Below are positions 61,701-64,000 of a stretch of DNA of 64,000 nt, piece by piece; position 1 is the first letter of the stretch, and every line of letters begins with the position of its first letter. This DNA comes from Smittia aterrima (lineage: Eukaryota > Arthropoda > Insecta > Diptera > Chironomidae), in the NCBI GenBank assembly GCA_033063855.1, contig CP093829.1, positions 2,924,243 to 2,988,242 on the forward strand, given 5' to 3'. Below the pieces are notes generated by a model that was given only the letters and a program-made list of their open reading frames with translations, was not told the origin of the DNA and did not search any database. The translations under genes and the position numbers were made by a program.

Positions 61701-62639
61701 TTAGTGGAGCCAGCGATCGAAGCTGAGAAAATCTTCAGTTGACGATGTCTCAAAAATTAAATCGTCTTCCTGCTCGACGCATCGCGGATTTGTTGGCGTG
61801 TGGGGATTTGACGAGAACACTGGCTCCTCGTTTGAAATTGTCGCTATCAATAAGTCCGATGATTGCTCGTCCTCGATTCCAACGAGAGTATCACTCGATG
61901 AGTTGGAATGATGAGCTTGGTGGTCGAGAAATGGTTGTTCTTGTTGACTTGGCGAAAACAAAATATCAGGAAATGAAGTCTCCAAGTTGTGAAGCGATTG
62001 TTTTTGATTAGTCAGGTCTTCTTGCTGTTGTTGATACAAATCGTAGGATATTGGATGATTCTCATCATCTTGTAGTTTCATTCTTTTGTTTCGGCTCGAG
62101 TCTTGTTCCATGTCCTTCTCACTGTCTGTACTTTCGTGAGAGCTGATGTCGGATTTCTTGTTATAATCCATTGTGAAATAAGCCTGTCCCAGATGATAAT
62201 TTTCAATGCTCGTTCTGGAATGTGCATTGCTTTTGCCGCGTCCAGTGTCCGTTGCCGACTTTTCAATTACTAAGCACGTCGGGTTGATGCAGTCTCTTTG
62301 GTTACACAAATAAGATACGTATAACAAGTTGGAGTTGTTAATGAAAGTTCCGTCTTCTCTTCGAACGCAAAGAGGTTTTCGTGCTTTCGTTTCTCCTTTC
62401 TGCAAGAGATGTACTTTGTGATAAGTAGTTTGTAATTTATTTCCGCTTTCCACTTCCTCCGCTTTCCACTTGTAGGCAATTCTGTCTTCTAAAAAGAAAA
62501 GATCACTTAATTAATTGATTTTAAAATTATGATTTTTCTCATTACCTTCCAATTTTTTCCTTTTTCGCTCCATTTCTAACTGAATGTAACTAACGGGAGT
62601 GCTTCCAGTTTTAAGGACGAATTTCTGCTTCGTTCTCAT
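61701..62639 (-). CDS. Protein with degenerate His-Me finger (I-PpoI-like) zinc loop and acidic C-terminus
   Basis: Two exons (62639-62546 and 62488-61701), with a 57-nt intron (GTAATG/TTTTAG), give 293 aa. Residues 20-45 are a highly charged helix. Residues about 70-119 resemble the zinc-binding loop of His-Me finger homing endonucleases: S-x-L-C-x4-C-x-N-P-x-x-L-x-x-E, here VSYLCNQRDCINPTCLVIEK with Cys93, Cys98 and Cys103, plus Cys72 upstream. The catalytic His (two residues before the first Cys) is Tyr91. The metal-binding Asn aligns with Asp112, and the third zinc ligand is Cys instead of His. A basic cluster RNKRMKL at about 168 may be a nuclear signal. The rest is Gln/Ser/Asp-rich and ends in an acidic-aromatic tail (FETSSTEDFLSFDRWLH) like an activation domain. 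Gene structure is firm. The homology is my reading of motifs and unverified; the alternative is an unrelated Cys-rich nuclear protein. Confidence 0.7.
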
Positions 62640-64000
62640 TTCTTGATTCAATGGGACACTTGATCTAAGCAAATTGGCTTTTGAAAATATTTTTTGTGCT
62701 CGAAATCAAAACAAAACAAAGATTTTTAAATAACGTGTTGCCAGCGTTGGTGAAAAGCGTTTCTTAAAGCGTTCAAGTTATAAATATTTTTGCGCTTGTA
62801 ATTTGAATTTTTTTTCACCGGTAAAAAGTTTTGTAAACTAATCTATATTTCTAAGTAAAGATGATGAATATTCACGAGCTGAAAATGAGAACGATTGATC
62901 TAATTCAGTGGACGGAGTGTCAATGTCGCAGCAAACAATGGTCAAGCAAGGCAAAATTGTCATCTTTTTCATCAAAAACATTACAAATTAGGCAACTTAT
63001 CAATTCTTTTTTAAACTTTCATATAAAATGTAACTAACCCAATTGAATTCTAATTCTCGTACTTAAAAAAATGTTTGATTTATGTCGCATCTGTTGAAAT
63101 TAACACACGGCCAATAAAAATCGCATAAAGTTTGTGAATTAATTATTCGTTGAGTAATAAAATTCATGTTTGCGTACAAAACGATGTGCCGACACCAGTT
63201 GGATGAATAAAGTTTTATCTCGTCTCGAGGCTTCACCATTTTCGATCGTAAAAACATTTTCGATCCTCTCGATCATGTTCTCCATGATGTGAGATTTTTT
63301 ATTACGAGCCGTAATAATTCATAATTTAAATTAAATGGCATCGGTAAGGTGAGAAATGCATGTGTACATTAAATAACAGAATGGAGGGAGGGGTGCTGCA
63401 GCATATTTTCATCTCTAAAATGCGACAGATGTATAAAGCGACACAATACAAAAACTGTTTTTATAAAATCATGGCTGTGTTAACTTTTAAAATTCGCTAT
63501 CGGCTCCCTGATTTTTCTTCTTCTCTTGCTCGCTCTCTTCACGATCATTCGTCCGTAGCCATAAATTTAAAAGCAATAACAATATTTATTTTATGAAAAA
63601 ATATTTTGCGATGAGAGAACAAGTTTTTTTTTTCGTTAAATTCGCAACAAATTTTAAAATATCGTACCCAACATTAGTTAGGGCGCAATCGAGCTGGTTA
63701 GGCTGATTACACATTAATTCTGAACAATAAAATTCACCCTAGAGCCACACGGTGTTAGTCTTCCGCACAATAAGCTTAGAGTTCATAACTTGCAATCTAC
63801 GAACCAGAAGAATGAAAATAAAAATTAATTTGATAAATAAAAATTTCACTCTTCAACAAGAAAAATCTTTTTTCATCTCTCACAACATTTGCCTGAAATA
63901 AACTTTCCGGTGGATTATCGCACGAGAAAATTTATCTTTCGATGAGAAAATAAAAATGGTTGAGGGCTTAGCTGTTAGTTTACGAATCCGGTGACATTAA
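62640..64000. other. Right end of the window, 5' flank of the His-Me-like gene
   Basis: AT-rich DNA with no supported gene. Chance ORFs of at most 78 codons occur on either strand. The promoter of the minus-strand gene starting at 62639 should lie in the first few hundred bases. Confidence 0.45.

Overview
The window looks like nuclear DNA from a dipteran insect, most likely a nematoceran (midge or mosquito side). It is AT-rich, has very short spliceosomal introns (many of 49-77 nt) with GTRAGT/YAG borders, and encodes a profilin that reads as a close relative of Drosophila chickadee. I assembled six protein-coding genes by joining exons through splice sites whose phases all agree. Species, expression and every homology call come from reading and family knowledge; no search was run.

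Left end (1-4 kb): a complete FRS2-type docking protein on + (exons 311-422 and 484-2099; 575 aa) has a lipidation-type N-terminus, an IRS-type PTB domain and tyrosine docking motifs. It converges on a 248-aa four-pass membrane protein on - (3001-3849). A perfect 22-bp AT palindrome between them offers AATAAA on both strands.

Middle (about 7.5-44 kb): one very large + strand gene. I traced 14 coding exons from 13364 to 42660, which join in one frame into a 1171-aa, disordered, Ser/Pro-rich protein. It carries a YxxM motif near the N-terminus, a proline-rich run, and a basic-aromatic C-terminus. I do not recognise it. Reading through the exon-12 donor gives an alternative C-terminus. Its last 7-kb intron holds a complete antisense gene for IFT70/TTC30, the intraflagellar-transport TPR protein (38575-40639). 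An orphan exon-like ORF lies beyond the end of the gene at 44566-44691.

Right half (46.8-62.6 kb), all on -: profilin (46834-51295, with a 4-kb intron), a TTLL4-type tubulin polyglutamylase (52166-57097, with two candidate last exons), and a 293-aa protein at 61701-62639. Part of that protein resembles the zinc-binding loop of His-Me finger (I-PpoI-like) endonucleases, but with the catalytic histidine replaced. I consider this the most unusual object in the window.

Themes: signalling adaptors (FRS2 and perhaps the large YxxM protein), actin (profilin) and axoneme/tubulin biology (IFT70, TTLL4) sit side by side, but nothing here proves co-regulation. The remaining DNA (3.9-13.3 kb, the large introns, 57-61.7 kb and 62.7-64 kb) shows only simple repeats and chance ORFs. 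I found no convincing tRNA, rRNA, CRISPR array or intact transposon.
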